DNA of 24,198 nucleotides from Candidatus Omnitrophota bacterium (GCA_018829455.1 JAHJUB010000117.1:1-24198); one strand, 5' to 3'. Shown: positions 15,112 through 22,119, numbered from the stretch's first letter. The notes: generated by a model from the letters alone, not told the origin. Numbers and translations: made by a program.

Positions 15112-15144
15112 GAGCCGTGTGCGGGAAATCCGCAAGCACGGTTC
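15112..15144 (+). ncRNA. Group II intron domain V catalytic hairpin
   Basis: A 33-nt hairpin starting GAGCCGTGTGCGG, with a GAAA tetraloop and 3' strand ending GCACGGTTC. It carries the catalytic AGC triad in the 5' strand and a bulge in the 3' strand, as in bacterial group II introns. Its integrity suggests the ribozyme is still functional. Confidence 0.9.
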
Positions 15145-15182
15145 TGGGAGGGGCATTAACAATCTAAAGGAGGATTGAAAAG

Positions 15183-15785
15183 ATGTCTACTCGACAAATT
15201 AATCGTTTTTTAAATTTACCTTTCTTAGTCCTTTTTGTTTTCACGGTAGCGGCAATATCTGAAAACTTGTATGCCGCCGGCGCTGCACCAACGGCTATAA
15301 AAGCAGAGAGGATAGACAAGGAAGACTTGGCGGGAATAATTAAGCCGATGCTGGAGGGATATCTGAAAAATCATCCGAACCCGCAGGTTCGCCTCTGGTC
15401 TATGGTCCTTTTGGTCAACATTGACAAAATTGACGAACAACAACTATCGGCTATCCCGAACCTGGTTGTGCAGTTGGGCAACAAGGATGAAAATATTCGG
15501 CAAATCGCTTTGATTAGCATACGCGAAGCCCTGACTCTTGACCAGAAAGAATGGAAAGGGGTTATGGGAACGGTTTTTCGGACTATCGCAAAAACCACCA
15601 AGTACCCGGAAGTCAAAAAACTGGCGATTAAGTCTTTAGGCATGCTTCAGGATTTAGACGAAGAATCATTGGATTCCCTGATGTTGCTTTTTGAGTTGGC
15701 GCAGGATAACGACCGGGAAATTCGCCCGGTAGCAACTGCGGCTATCGTTGGAATTCTGGAGAAGAAAACCACCGGCGGCGGCTAG
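15183..15785 (+). CDS. Exported HEAT-like repeat protein
   Basis: Protein of 200 aa with an N-terminal hydrophobic segment at residues about 12-32 that looks like a signal peptide (a possible cleavage site follows a small-residue stretch near 31-35). The mature part is all-helical and contains about four HEAT-like units ('PQVRLWSMVLLVNI', 'ENIRQIALISIREAL', 'PEVKKLAIKSLGML', 'REIRPVATAAIVGIL'). I do not recognise a named family. Lying between two secretin blocks, it may be a periplasmic scaffold or adaptor; that is inference. The start has a strong AAAGGAGG site at 15166-15173. The group II intron sits immediately upstream, between this gene and the preceding secretin. Confidence 0.75.
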   Translation: MSTRQINRFLNLPFLVLFVFTVAAISENLYAAGAAPTAIKAERIDKEDLAGIIKPMLEGYLKNHPNPQVRLWSMVLLVNIDKIDEQQLSAIPNLVVQLGNKDENIRQIALISIREALTLDQKEWKGVMGTVFRTIAKTTKYPEVKKLAIKSLGMLQDLDEESLDSLMLLFELAQDNDREIRPVATAAIVGILEKKTTGGG

Positions 15786-15800
15786 TGTGGTGATAAAAAT

Positions 15801-16628
15801 ATGCGGAAGAATTTTGTTGGCAAATTCAAGGGAATGCTCTATTTCCAGAGTATTTTGCTCCTGGCCGGAAACTACTCCCCGCTCTACCAGCGAGACCTCT
15901 TTCGTTTAATCCCGCCTCCAGCGCCGAAGGTGGAAGTGAAACCGATTATCCGGGAGCCGCTCCTTTCGGAGATTTTGGTTCTGAAGGGGACGGTTGTCGG
16001 CGACGGTCTTTCTTCCCTGGCCGTGATTGAAAACCGACAGGCCCGGAGCGAAAGTATCTATCAGGAAGGCGCCAGAATAGCCGGCGCCCGGATTGTCCGG
16101 ATTGAGTCGGACCGGGTTAATTTACTTGACAAAGAGAACAAAGAAGTAGTTCTTTCCCTTTCGGCGGTGGTTAACCAGTCGGCGTTAAGTAGTAGGACAG
16201 GCGTCCCTATGTTGGACAGTAGGACAGGCGTCCTCCTTCGCCAAGGCTCCGGCGGACAAGTCCCGCCTGTCATTAGAGACCAGTCCGCCGCGGAAGAAAA
16301 GATGCTGGCAAGTACTTCCGTAAGTCTGGCGGATATTACCCGGCAGGTTGCCCAGAACCCGGCGGAACTCCAGGATTTAAAAGTGGCCCCGGTCGTTTCG
16401 GAAGGGAAGGTAGCCGGTTATCGGGTTAAGAATATTGCCGCCGGTTCTCTGGCGGCCCGATACGGCATCCAGAACGGGGATGTTGTTACCAGGGTAAATG
16501 GAATTGCCCTGGAGAAACTTTCCCAGGTTAACGAAATATATCGTTCCATCAGGCCCGGAACGCCATTTGCAGTGGAAATCCTGCGGGCAGGCAGTCCGCT
16601 CACCCTCAGTTTTCAACTCACCCCTTGA
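15801..16628 (+). CDS. gspC: Type II secretion clamp protein GspC (HR + PDZ)
   Basis: Inner-membrane protein of 275 aa that connects the platform to the GspD secretin. A short N-terminal hydrophobic stretch at about 12-24 probably anchors it. An HR domain at about 55-124 has 'LVLKGTVVGDG.SSLAVIENR', 'YQEGARIAGARIVRIESDRVNLL' and 'KEVVLSLS'. A PDZ domain at about 195-273 has 'GSLAARYGIQNGDVVTRVNGIAL'. The arrangement and the gspD neighbour support GspC. Residues about 130-160, between the domains, are encoded by an in-frame palindromic repeat. The gene follows the HEAT-like gene after 15 nt. Confidence 0.88.
   Translation: MRKNFVGKFKGMLYFQSILLLAGNYSPLYQRDLFRLIPPPAPKVEVKPIIREPLLSEILVLKGTVVGDGLSSLAVIENRQARSESIYQEGARIAGARIVRIESDRVNLLDKENKEVVLSLSAVVNQSALSSRTGVPMLDSRTGVLLRQGSGGQVPPVIRDQSAAEEKMLASTSVSLADITRQVAQNPAELQDLKVAPVVSEGKVAGYRVKNIAAGSLAARYGIQNGDVVTRVNGIALEKLSQVNEIYRSIRPGTPFAVEILRAGSPLTLSFQLTP
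16189..16283 (+). repeat. Palindromic repeat absorbed into the gspC coding frame
   Basis: This stretch carries two AGTAGGACAGGCG starts (16191-16203 and 16218-16230) and a closing CGCCTGTC (16264-16271), the same family found intergenically at 6886, 16631 and 21807. GACAGGCG (16223-16230) pairs with CGCCTGTC (16264-16271). The inner part holds CGCC/GGCG around AAGGCTCC. It is read in a frame that avoids the TAG triplets (Ser-Ser-Arg-Thr-Gly-Val..., then again Ser-Arg-Thr-Gly-Val) and encodes the linker between the HR and PDZ domains. Confidence 0.85.
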
Positions 16629-16630
16629 TA

Positions 16631-16730
16631 CAGTAGGACAGGCGTCTCGCCTGTCATCTGTAATCTTGTGTAGGGGAGGGGCTATGTCCCCTCCCATCTC
16701 TACGTAGTGCGACCCTTTCAGGGTCGCTAC
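16631..16730. repeat. Three tandem palindromic repeats between gspC and gspD
   Basis: Three different hairpin families are lined up: AGTAGGACAGGCG..CGCCTGTC (16632-16662); GTAGGGGAGGGGC..GTCCCCTCCC ending CTAC (16670-16703); and GTAGTGCGACCC-TTTCA-GGGTCGCTAC (16704-16730). Nearly every unit starts GTA and ends TAC or an equivalent. They fill the gap completely, and gspD has no visible Shine-Dalgarno after them. Confidence 0.85.
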
Positions 16731-16744
16731 CATAAAAATCCAAA

Positions 16745-18439
16745 ATGACCAAATTAAGTATCGTCGCAGCCGGGAAGCGGGGACTTCTTTTTTTCATCTT
16801 TTTTTTGGCATTGTGTACGGCCGGCGCCGTAAACCAAACTTCCCTTTCCGCCGAATCAGCCGCTGATAATCAGACGATATCCATCGCGTTTCCCGGCGTG
16901 GAGCTGAAGACGTTCATCCAGACGATGAACTTCTATCTCGGCAATAATTTTGTCATCCCCCAGAACGTCTCCGGCCTGGTAACCATCTATTCCGCCAAAC
17001 CGATTCCCATCAAGGAGGCGGAGGCCGTTTTCTATTCCATCTTGAATTTGTATGGGTTTACGGCTATTCCGGCGCCAGGAGGCGTCGTCAACATCGTCCC
17101 GCTGGCCGAGGCCAAGGGCCGAAACATTGAGGTCAGCGTTGGTTCCGACCCGGAGCAACTGAAAGTTTTCGGGGACCGGTTCATTACCCAGATAGTGCCT
17201 CTTTCGTACAGTAAGCCGGACGGGCTTGTGCCGCTTTTAAGTACCTCCCTCTCCAAAAGCGGGAGTTTGAGCGCTGACACCAAAACCAACACCTTAATCA
17301 TTACCGATGCAGCCAGCAATATCCGCAAACTTCTTCAGATGGTGAAGCAGTTGGATCGGCCGGCGCCTCCGAGTCAGGAAACAATCCATTACTATACGTT
17401 ACAAAATAGCAACGCCCAGGAAATGGCCGGGGTTTTAACTGCGGTTATGGCCCAGAAAGGTAAGACGCTCCGTCCCGGAGAAGTTGCAGAACAAGTAACC
17501 ATAACCGCTAACCCATCGTCCAACGACCTTATAATTACCGCCAACCCCGATACCTATGCTTCTTTGGAGAAGATCATTAAAGAACTGGACCGCCGACCCA
17601 GTCAGGTGTTAATTGAGGCGCTGGTAGCCGAGGTGAGCGGGGATTTAGTCAGGGAGTTTGGAATTCAGTGGCAGTTTTTTGAACCGGCGGAAGGCGCTTA
17701 CCGGGGTTTCGGTTCCGTGGGCGGAACTATTGACGCCAACACCCTGGCGACGATGGAAGCCGGGCTTCAACCGTCCGGTCTTATCGCCGGAGTGATTAAA
17801 GGTAATGATTTTCCTTTTAACATCGGAGCGCTCCTGAAACTTTACGGAAAAAACACCAATTTTAAGATACTTTCCACACCGCAGATAGTTACCCTGGATA
17901 ATAAGGAAGCGCTGATTAAGATAGTTGACACCATTCCCTATACCAAACAGATTACCTATGGTGGTGGTACTACCGTTAGTCAGATTCCAACCCAGAGTTT
18001 TGAGTATCAGGATGTAGGCATAACCTTGAAAATTACCCCACACATCAGCGAAGACCGGAACGTCCGGCTGGAGATTGCCGTAGAGGTAACCAAACTCGTA
18101 TCTTCTTCTGTTGCCGGCAGCGGTATTCTGGCGCCCACCATCGCCAAACGTTCCGCTCAAAGCAGCGTCATCGTAAACGACCGGGAGACGATGGTTTTGG
18201 GTGGTTTAACTCGTAACGACAGCGACGATACGATGGAGAAGATTCCCGGTTTCGGGGATATTCCTCTTCTGGGGTACTTTTTCCGTCACAAGACCAAAAA
18301 AAATCAGCAGACCAGTCTTTATATCTTTATTACCCCCACCGTAATCACCACCAAAGAAGAAGCCGTTACCGTCACCGAGAAGAAGAAGGCCGCCCTGGGG
18401 GCTGCGAACAAAGGAAAGCAGAGCGATACGGCAAAATGA
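16745..18439 (+). CDS. gspD: Type II secretion secretin GspD (second secretin)
   Basis: Outer-membrane channel subunit of 564 aa. The N-terminal signal segment is at about 12-30. Periplasmic domains: N0 at about 45-120, N1 at about 148-205, N2 at about 215-292; only two KH-type repeats, where GspD commonly has three. The secretin domain at about 300-535 carries 'VGITLKITPHI', 'MVLGGLTRND' and 'KIPGFGDIPLLGYFFRHKTKKN'. The tail is Lys-rich. There is no lipobox, unlike the first secretin. The gene overlaps gspE by 4 nt (ATGA), so both are co-translated. Preceded by three repeats without a clear ribosome-binding site. Confidence 0.94.
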   Translation: MTKLSIVAAGKRGLLFFIFFLALCTAGAVNQTSLSAESAADNQTISIAFPGVELKTFIQTMNFYLGNNFVIPQNVSGLVTIYSAKPIPIKEAEAVFYSILNLYGFTAIPAPGGVVNIVPLAEAKGRNIEVSVGSDPEQLKVFGDRFITQIVPLSYSKPDGLVPLLSTSLSKSGSLSADTKTNTLIITDAASNIRKLLQMVKQLDRPAPPSQETIHYYTLQNSNAQEMAGVLTAVMAQKGKTLRPGEVAEQVTITANPSSNDLIITANPDTYASLEKIIKELDRRPSQVLIEALVAEVSGDLVREFGIQWQFFEPAEGAYRGFGSVGGTIDANTLATMEAGLQPSGLIAGVIKGNDFPFNIGALLKLYGKNTNFKILSTPQIVTLDNKEALIKIVDTIPYTKQITYGGGTTVSQIPTQSFEYQDVGITLKITPHISEDRNVRLEIAVEVTKLVSSSVAGSGILAPTIAKRSAQSSVIVNDRETMVLGGLTRNDSDDTMEKIPGFGDIPLLGYFFRHKTKKNQQTSLYIFITPTVITTKEEAVTVTEKKKAALGAANKGKQSDTAK

Positions 18440-20091
18440 AAATAGGCGAAATTCTCGTCAGCCGTGATCTTCTCACCCAAGATGTTCTGGAAAAAGCCCT
18501 TTCCGTTCAGAAGGAAAAACCTCAGCAGCGGATTGGCGAAATCCTCATGGAAATGGGCGTCCTGGGTGAAGAAGAGCTCTTTTCCGGTCTTTCGGAGCAA
18601 CTGGAGATTCCGTTTAAGAAGGATTTTCAAGTTTTTTTTTCTTCCGACCTGGTCGGCTTGATTCCTTTTGATTCCTGGCAGCGCTGGAAAGCGTTGCCAA
18701 TCAGGGAAGAAGATAAAATTTTCGTCGTGTCCGCGGACCCGCTGCGTCTGCCCCGGCTTGAGATTGAGGCAGGATTAAAATCTTCAATTAAACTTGCTTT
18801 CGGTTTGACCCCGGAAATCATTGAACTTCTGGAGCGCAACTACTGGCGTCCCAGTCAGGAAAAAGTACGCCGGGATATTTCGGTTACACCGGAATTGCCC
18901 GACGCGGTTGAAAACGGCTCTACCCGGGAAAACCTGCTGGACCTGGCCAATAAGGCGCCGGTTATCCGGATGGTCAACCAGGCTATTTTTCAAGCTCTTC
19001 AGCAGGGCGCCAGCGATATCCATCTTCAACCCCAGGAAAATGAATTCCGGGTCAGGTACCGTATTGACGGGATTCTGCATGATATGTTTAAACTGCCGGC
19101 CACGATGCAACCGGCGGTTATCTCCCGCATTAAAATTTTGTCCGGGCTGAATATCGCGGAACGCCGCCTGCCTCAGGATGGGCGTACCACCGTCCACCTG
19201 GAAGGTCGTCCGATTGACATCAGGGTTTCCATCCTGCCCACTTACTGGGGGGAGGCGGCGGTCCTTCGTCTCCTTGACCAGGCCTCTTTCCTTTTTTCCC
19301 TTCCGACGCTGGGATTTTACGCGGACGAATTGGAATTGATGGAAAAGTTCATCTCTTCCGACCACGGAATTATCTTGCTGACCGGGCCCACCGGCAGCGG
19401 CAAGACAACCACGCTTTACGCCGCTTTACAGAAGATAAACCTTCCCGGCCGCAATATTATTACGCTGGAGGACCCGGTTGAATATCAGATTCCGGGCTTA
19501 AGCCAGATTCAGGTCAGCCCGATGATCGGGCTCTCTTTTGCCGCCGCTCTGCGTTCCATCCTTCGCCATGACCCGGACGTTTTGATGGTTGGAGAAATCC
19601 GTGACCGGGAAACAGCCGATATGGCCATTCAGGCCAGTTTGACCGGTCATCTGGTCTTCTCCACGCTGCACACAAACGATGCGGCCAGCGCGGTTACCCG
19701 GTTGATGGAAGTGGGTATAGAACCATACCTTATTTCTTCTTCCGTCCTGGCGGTCATCGCCCAGCGGTTGGTTCGGCTGATTTGTAATTACTGTAAGGAA
19801 CCGGTTCCGTCAAGCGAGATTCCAATTGCGTCATTCACGCCGGAAGAGACCATTTTCCGCGGTCGGGGCTGTGAGCGCTGTTTTCAAACCGGATACCGGG
19901 GCCGCACCGGAATTTTTGAGTTTTTTATCCTTGATGACGTAATCCGGCGCCGGATTTTAGAGAAGAAACCATCGCCGGAATTGAAGGAATATATGCATAA
20001 AAAAGGAATGCGCACCCTGCGCGCTTCCGGAGAAAAGAAAGTTTTGGAAGGTCTGACAACTCTGGAAGAGGTTCTGCGCGTCACCAATTAA
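18436..20091 (+). CDS. gspE: Secretion/pilus assembly ATPase GspE (PilB family)
   Basis: Hexameric cytoplasmic ATPase (551 aa) that powers pseudopilus or pilus assembly. The N-terminal MshEN-like domain at about 1-135 has two 'IGEIL' repeats (3-7 and 33-37), of the type that can bind cyclic-di-GMP. The N2E domain at about 165-285 is followed by the catalytic domain at about 305-545. Walker A is GPTGSGKT at 317-324, Asp box 'ITLEDPVEY' 342-350, Walker B 'DVLMVGE' 381-387 and His box 'STLHTNDA' 409-416. Four zinc-binding cysteines are C450, C453, C479 and C482. All key residues are present. The start overlaps the gspD stop. Confidence 0.97.
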   Translation: MKIGEILVSRDLLTQDVLEKALSVQKEKPQQRIGEILMEMGVLGEEELFSGLSEQLEIPFKKDFQVFFSSDLVGLIPFDSWQRWKALPIREEDKIFVVSADPLRLPRLEIEAGLKSSIKLAFGLTPEIIELLERNYWRPSQEKVRRDISVTPELPDAVENGSTRENLLDLANKAPVIRMVNQAIFQALQQGASDIHLQPQENEFRVRYRIDGILHDMFKLPATMQPAVISRIKILSGLNIAERRLPQDGRTTVHLEGRPIDIRVSILPTYWGEAAVLRLLDQASFLFSLPTLGFYADELELMEKFISSDHGIILLTGPTGSGKTTTLYAALQKINLPGRNIITLEDPVEYQIPGLSQIQVSPMIGLSFAAALRSILRHDPDVLMVGEIRDRETADMAIQASLTGHLVFSTLHTNDAASAVTRLMEVGIEPYLISSSVLAVIAQRLVRLICNYCKEPVPSSEIPIASFTPEETIFRGRGCERCFQTGYRGRTGIFEFFILDDVIRRRILEKKPSPELKEYMHKKGMRTLRASGEKKVLEGLTTLEEVLRVTN

Positions 20092-20100
20092 AAAAATGAT

Positions 20101-20205
20101 GTCATTCCCGTATGTTTTAAACGGGAATCCACACTTTAGATGTTTGGATCCCCGCTTAGTACACGTGGGGATGACAAGTAGGGGAGGGGCTATGTCCCCT
20201 CCCGC
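20101..20205. repeat. Composite inverted repeat plus palindrome between gspE and gspF
   Basis: 20101-20175 begins GTCATTCCCG and ends GGGGATGAC, so its ends are inverted. It contains an internal hairpin CCCGT/ACGGG (20107-20124) and a second arm starting GGATCCCCG. This layout is a common intergenic repeat type in environmental bacterial genomes. 20178-20205 is a unit of the GTAGGGGAGGGGC..GTCCCCTCCC family, also present at 16670 and 23239. gspF starts 7 nt later without a Shine-Dalgarno site other than the repeat's own purine stretch. Confidence 0.8.
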
Positions 20206-20211
20206 ATTAAA

Positions 20212-21411
20212 ATGCCCCTATTCCGCTATCTCTGTTTTGACCAAAGCGGCCGTCGCGTCAAAGGTGAGCTGGAAGCAGCCGACCCCGCCGAATGCCGGCT
20301 GGCGCTGAAGAACCGGAACCTGTTTCCCATAGAATTTCAAGTCGCGGACGCGAGCAAAAAAATATTTTCTTTGGGCCGGAAAGTAAGCCAGGAGGAAACC
20401 ACCGCCTCCTTGCGTCAATTGGCGTCATTAATTGACAGTCATATTCCGATTGTGGAGGCAGTGGAAACGGTTGCGCCCCAGATTAAGGACCCGGTCTTAG
20501 CCCGTGCTTTTCGCAGTTTATCTGAATCGCTGCGCCGTGGAACTTTATTTTCGGAGGCGCTGCGCCGGGAAGGGGTTTTTCCGTCTGCTTTACCGGAATT
20601 GGCGGCCGCTTCTGAGGCAAGCGGAACTCTTGGCGCAACCCTTTCTGAATTTGCCCGTTCCGAAGAAGCCGCTTTAAGATTGCGGCGCAGAGTAATCAAC
20701 AGCCTGGTTTACCCGATTTTTCTGGCCGGTATTTCCCTGGTGGTTTTGCTCTTCCTTTTTCTGGTAGTGTTGCCCAAGGTCAGCGCCGTCTTTGCGGAAA
20801 GCGGTGTTTTGCTTCCGGCTTTTACCCGTTTTACCCTTTCGTTCGTCCTTTTTCTCAAACGCTTTGGAATCCCGGTTTTAATTTTGCTGTTTTTTCTATA
20901 CTTCTGGTGGCGTCAGCGTCAGGGGACTCAAAAAGGGAGAGAGTATTTTTGGCGGATAATAGGGCGTCTGCCGATTGCCAGAGAACTTTCCCGAAAACAT
21001 TTCCTGGCTCTTTTTGCCCGAAACCTTTCTGTTCTTCATCGGGGTGGCGTAAGGTTGATTGAAGCGATGCATCTGGTTTCCATGGTTATTCCCGACCCGT
21101 CATTCCGAAAAGAATTAACGGCTATCTCACACGATTTAGGACGGGGAATTTCTCTGAACCAAGCGTTAAACAGCAATCCCCTTTTCCCGCCCTTTATCGT
21201 CCAGATGGCCCGGGTAGGGGAGGAGACCGGGAAACTGGCGGAGATGATGGAAAAGGCCGCCCTGCATTACGAAGAAGACCTGGAGACCGGTTTGACCCGG
21301 CTGGTGGCTCTACTTGAACCGACTATGATTGTGGTTATGGGGGTTCTGGTTGGCGGAATCGTGATTTCGGTGCTGCTGCCGATTTTTGAGATGAGCCGCA
21401 TTATTAAGTAG
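20212..21411 (+). CDS. gspF: Inner-membrane platform protein GspF (PilC family)
   Basis: Polytopic platform protein of 399 aa that contacts the GspE ATPase and (pseudo)pilins. The N-terminus 'MPLFRYLCFDQSGRRVKGELEA' is typical. Two T2SSF domains, about 65-190 and 270-390, each contain the family pattern ('LRQLASLIDSHIPIVEAVETVA' and 'FARNLSVLHRGGVRLIEAMHLVS'). Membrane helices lie at about 165-190, 207-230 and 368-392. It lies downstream of gspE, separated by 120 nt of repeats. The stop codon TAG (21409-21411) is positions 2-4 of a palindromic repeat. Confidence 0.95.
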   Translation: MPLFRYLCFDQSGRRVKGELEAADPAECRLALKNRNLFPIEFQVADASKKIFSLGRKVSQEETTASLRQLASLIDSHIPIVEAVETVAPQIKDPVLARAFRSLSESLRRGTLFSEALRREGVFPSALPELAAASEASGTLGATLSEFARSEEAALRLRRRVINSLVYPIFLAGISLVVLLFLFLVVLPKVSAVFAESGVLLPAFTRFTLSFVLFLKRFGIPVLILLFFLYFWWRQRQGTQKGREYFWRIIGRLPIARELSRKHFLALFARNLSVLHRGGVRLIEAMHLVSMVIPDPSFRKELTAISHDLGRGISLNQALNSNPLFPPFIVQMARVGEETGKLAEMMEKAALHYEEDLETGLTRLVALLEPTMIVVMGVLVGGIVISVLLPIFEMSRIIK

Positions 21412-21432
21412 TGCGACCCTATAAGGGTCGCC
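21408..21432. repeat. Palindromic repeat overlapping the gspF stop codon
   Basis: A 25-nt unit, GTAGTGCGACCC-TATAA-GGGTCGCC, of the family at 16704-16730. Its TAG is the gspF stop. Confidence 0.85.
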
Positions 21433-21460
21433 TCTTGTATTAAAAGGAGGAAACATCAAA

Positions 21461-21808
21461 CTGCCGAAAAAGATCAGGGACCTAATTGGAATATTGGAAG
21501 AAAAACAGGCTAAGAATGTGGTTGTTTTGAAATTATCCCGGGTGGCAACCTTCACTAACTATTTTATTATTTGCAGCGCCGAGAGTCTTCCCCAGGTTAA
21601 GGCGATTGCGGAGGAAGTGGCTCTTCGTTTGCCCCGGAAACATCACCTGGGCAAAGAAGGTTTTCCGGCAAGCTCCTGGGTCATGCTTGATTACGGGGAC
21701 TTCATCCTGCACATATTTTTGCCGGAAACGCGGAAGTTTTACGGTCTGGAGCGAATCTGGGCTGATGCGCCATCGGAAACCGTGAAAAGCGGCAATCCCA
21801 GCATATAG
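21461..21808 (+). CDS. rsfS: Ribosomal silencing factor RsfS (non-AUG start)
   Basis: Small protein (about 115 aa) that binds ribosomal protein uL14 and blocks subunit joining under starvation. Family signatures: 'EEKQAKNVVVLKLSRVATFTNYFIICSAES', 'QVKAIAEEVALRL', then 'SSWVMLDYGDFILHIFLPETRKFYGLERIW'. There is no ATG at the N-terminus. A strong AAAGGAGG (21443-21450) is followed by ATC at 21455 and CTG at 21461, both in frame. The CTG gives an N-terminal helix of normal length ('LPKKIRDLIGILEEK'). TTG 21494 is the only common alternative start, but it lacks a Shine-Dalgarno and would truncate this helix. The stop TAG borrows AG from a following repeat. The usual partner nadD is absent. Confidence 0.85.
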   Translation: MPKKIRDLIGILEEKQAKNVVVLKLSRVATFTNYFIICSAESLPQVKAIAEEVALRLPRKHHLGKEGFPASSWVMLDYGDFILHIFLPETRKFYGLERIWADAPSETVKSGNPSI

Positions 21809-21866
21809 TAGGACAGGCGTCTCGCCTGTCATCTGTAGTTGCCGCGCTTGCTCGGCGTTGTTGTTT
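21807..21866. repeat. Two palindromic repeats after rsfS
   Basis: AGTAGGACAGGCG..CGCCTGTC (21807-21838) is followed by GTAGTTGCCGCGCTTG..CGGCGTTGTT (21836-21862), a degenerate copy of the pair at 6886-6944. They lie between the convergent rsfS and the tRNA-Leu element, so they may terminate transcription from both sides. Confidence 0.75.
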
Positions 21867-21875
21867 TGGTTTTTT

Positions 21876-22023
21876 GTGGTGCCGGAGGAGGGAGTTGGCG
21901 CCGCTCGGCTTTCACCCCGCCTCGGGTCGGCCATTCGCTGGGATTGCTGCCTATTTGTCGCAATCCCTGACTTCGCTCTCTTCAACTCCTTTTGTCAGGG
22001 AGTGGTGCCGGAGGAGGGAGTTG
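21876..22023 (-). mobile_element. tRNA 3'-end duplicating element E2 (after tRNA-Leu)
   Basis: A non-coding element downstream of tRNA-Leu on the minus strand, between identical 22-nt direct repeats, 22002-22023 (T-loop C56 to one base past CCA) and 21876-21897, spaced 126 nt apart. The core (21898-22001) is 104 nt. Read in the tRNA direction: TCCCTGAC (22001-21994) pairs perfectly with GTCAGGGA (21971-21964). GGGATTGC (21967-21960) pairs perfectly with GCAATCCC (21947-21940), sharing 4 nt with the first helix. GGAGTTGAA (21989-21981) in the first loop is antisense to tRNA nucleotides 54-62 (22025-22017). Motifs shared with the first element (6724-6873) are GAGCGAAGTCAGG, GCGAC, CCAGCG..TGGCCGA, and GAGGCG followed by GGTGAA and GCCGA. 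Its function is unknown. Confidence 0.75.
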
Positions 22024-22088
22024 AACCCTCATGAGGTTGCCCTCACCGGATTTTGAGTCCGGCGCGTCTGCCATTCCACCACTCCGGC
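22003..22088 (-). tRNA. tRNA-Leu (CAA)
   Basis: A complete type II tRNA on the minus strand, 86 nt including encoded CCA (22005-22003). Acceptor GCCGGAG/CTCCGGC, anticodon stem CCGGA/TCCGG with loop CTCAAAA (anticodon CAA), and a long variable arm TGAGGGCAACCTCA. T-stem GAGGG/CCCTC with loop TTCAACT, discriminator A. The long variable arm and A73 fit leucine identity. A copy of its 3' end lies 126 nt downstream. Confidence 0.95.
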
Positions 22089-22089
22089 A

Positions 22090-22119
22090 TTGACTATCGC
22101 AAATTACAAATAGTAACAT
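22090..22119 (+). promoter_or_regulatory. Candidate promoter of the UroD-like gene
   Basis: TTGACT (22090-22095) and TAACAT (22114-22119) are separated by 18 nt. They lie in the 56-nt AT-rich gap between divergent tRNA-Leu and the UroD-like gene, 25 nt ahead of the start codon. The same gap must also hold the tRNA-Leu promoter on the minus strand, where I see no clear boxes. Confidence 0.4.

Larger units (their letters stand above)
13225..15160 (+). mobile_element. Group II intron (3' end approximate)
   Basis: A self-splicing retroelement between the first secretin and the HEAT-like gene, in the sense direction. The 5' end GTGCG (13225-13229) fits the GUGYG consensus. The 5' exon ends AAATGA, and TCATT in the RNA part (13421-13425) can pair with exon AATGA as EBS1-IBS1. 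About 350 nt of structured RNA precedes the reverse transcriptase. Domain V is at 15112-15144. The 3' boundary is uncertain, between 15145 and 15182. I favour ...ATTAAC (15160) because it ends in AY and the base before EBS1 (T) would pair with the next exon base A. The terminal domain VI is not obvious. Exons on both sides carry AAGGAGGA-type ribosome sites. Confidence 0.85.

Noticed and set aside
20101..20175. Composite inverted repeat as a small insertion sequence
   Set aside because: Only 75 nt with nested hairpins, no coding capacity, and no target-site duplication seen; a non-autonomous repeat is the simpler reading.
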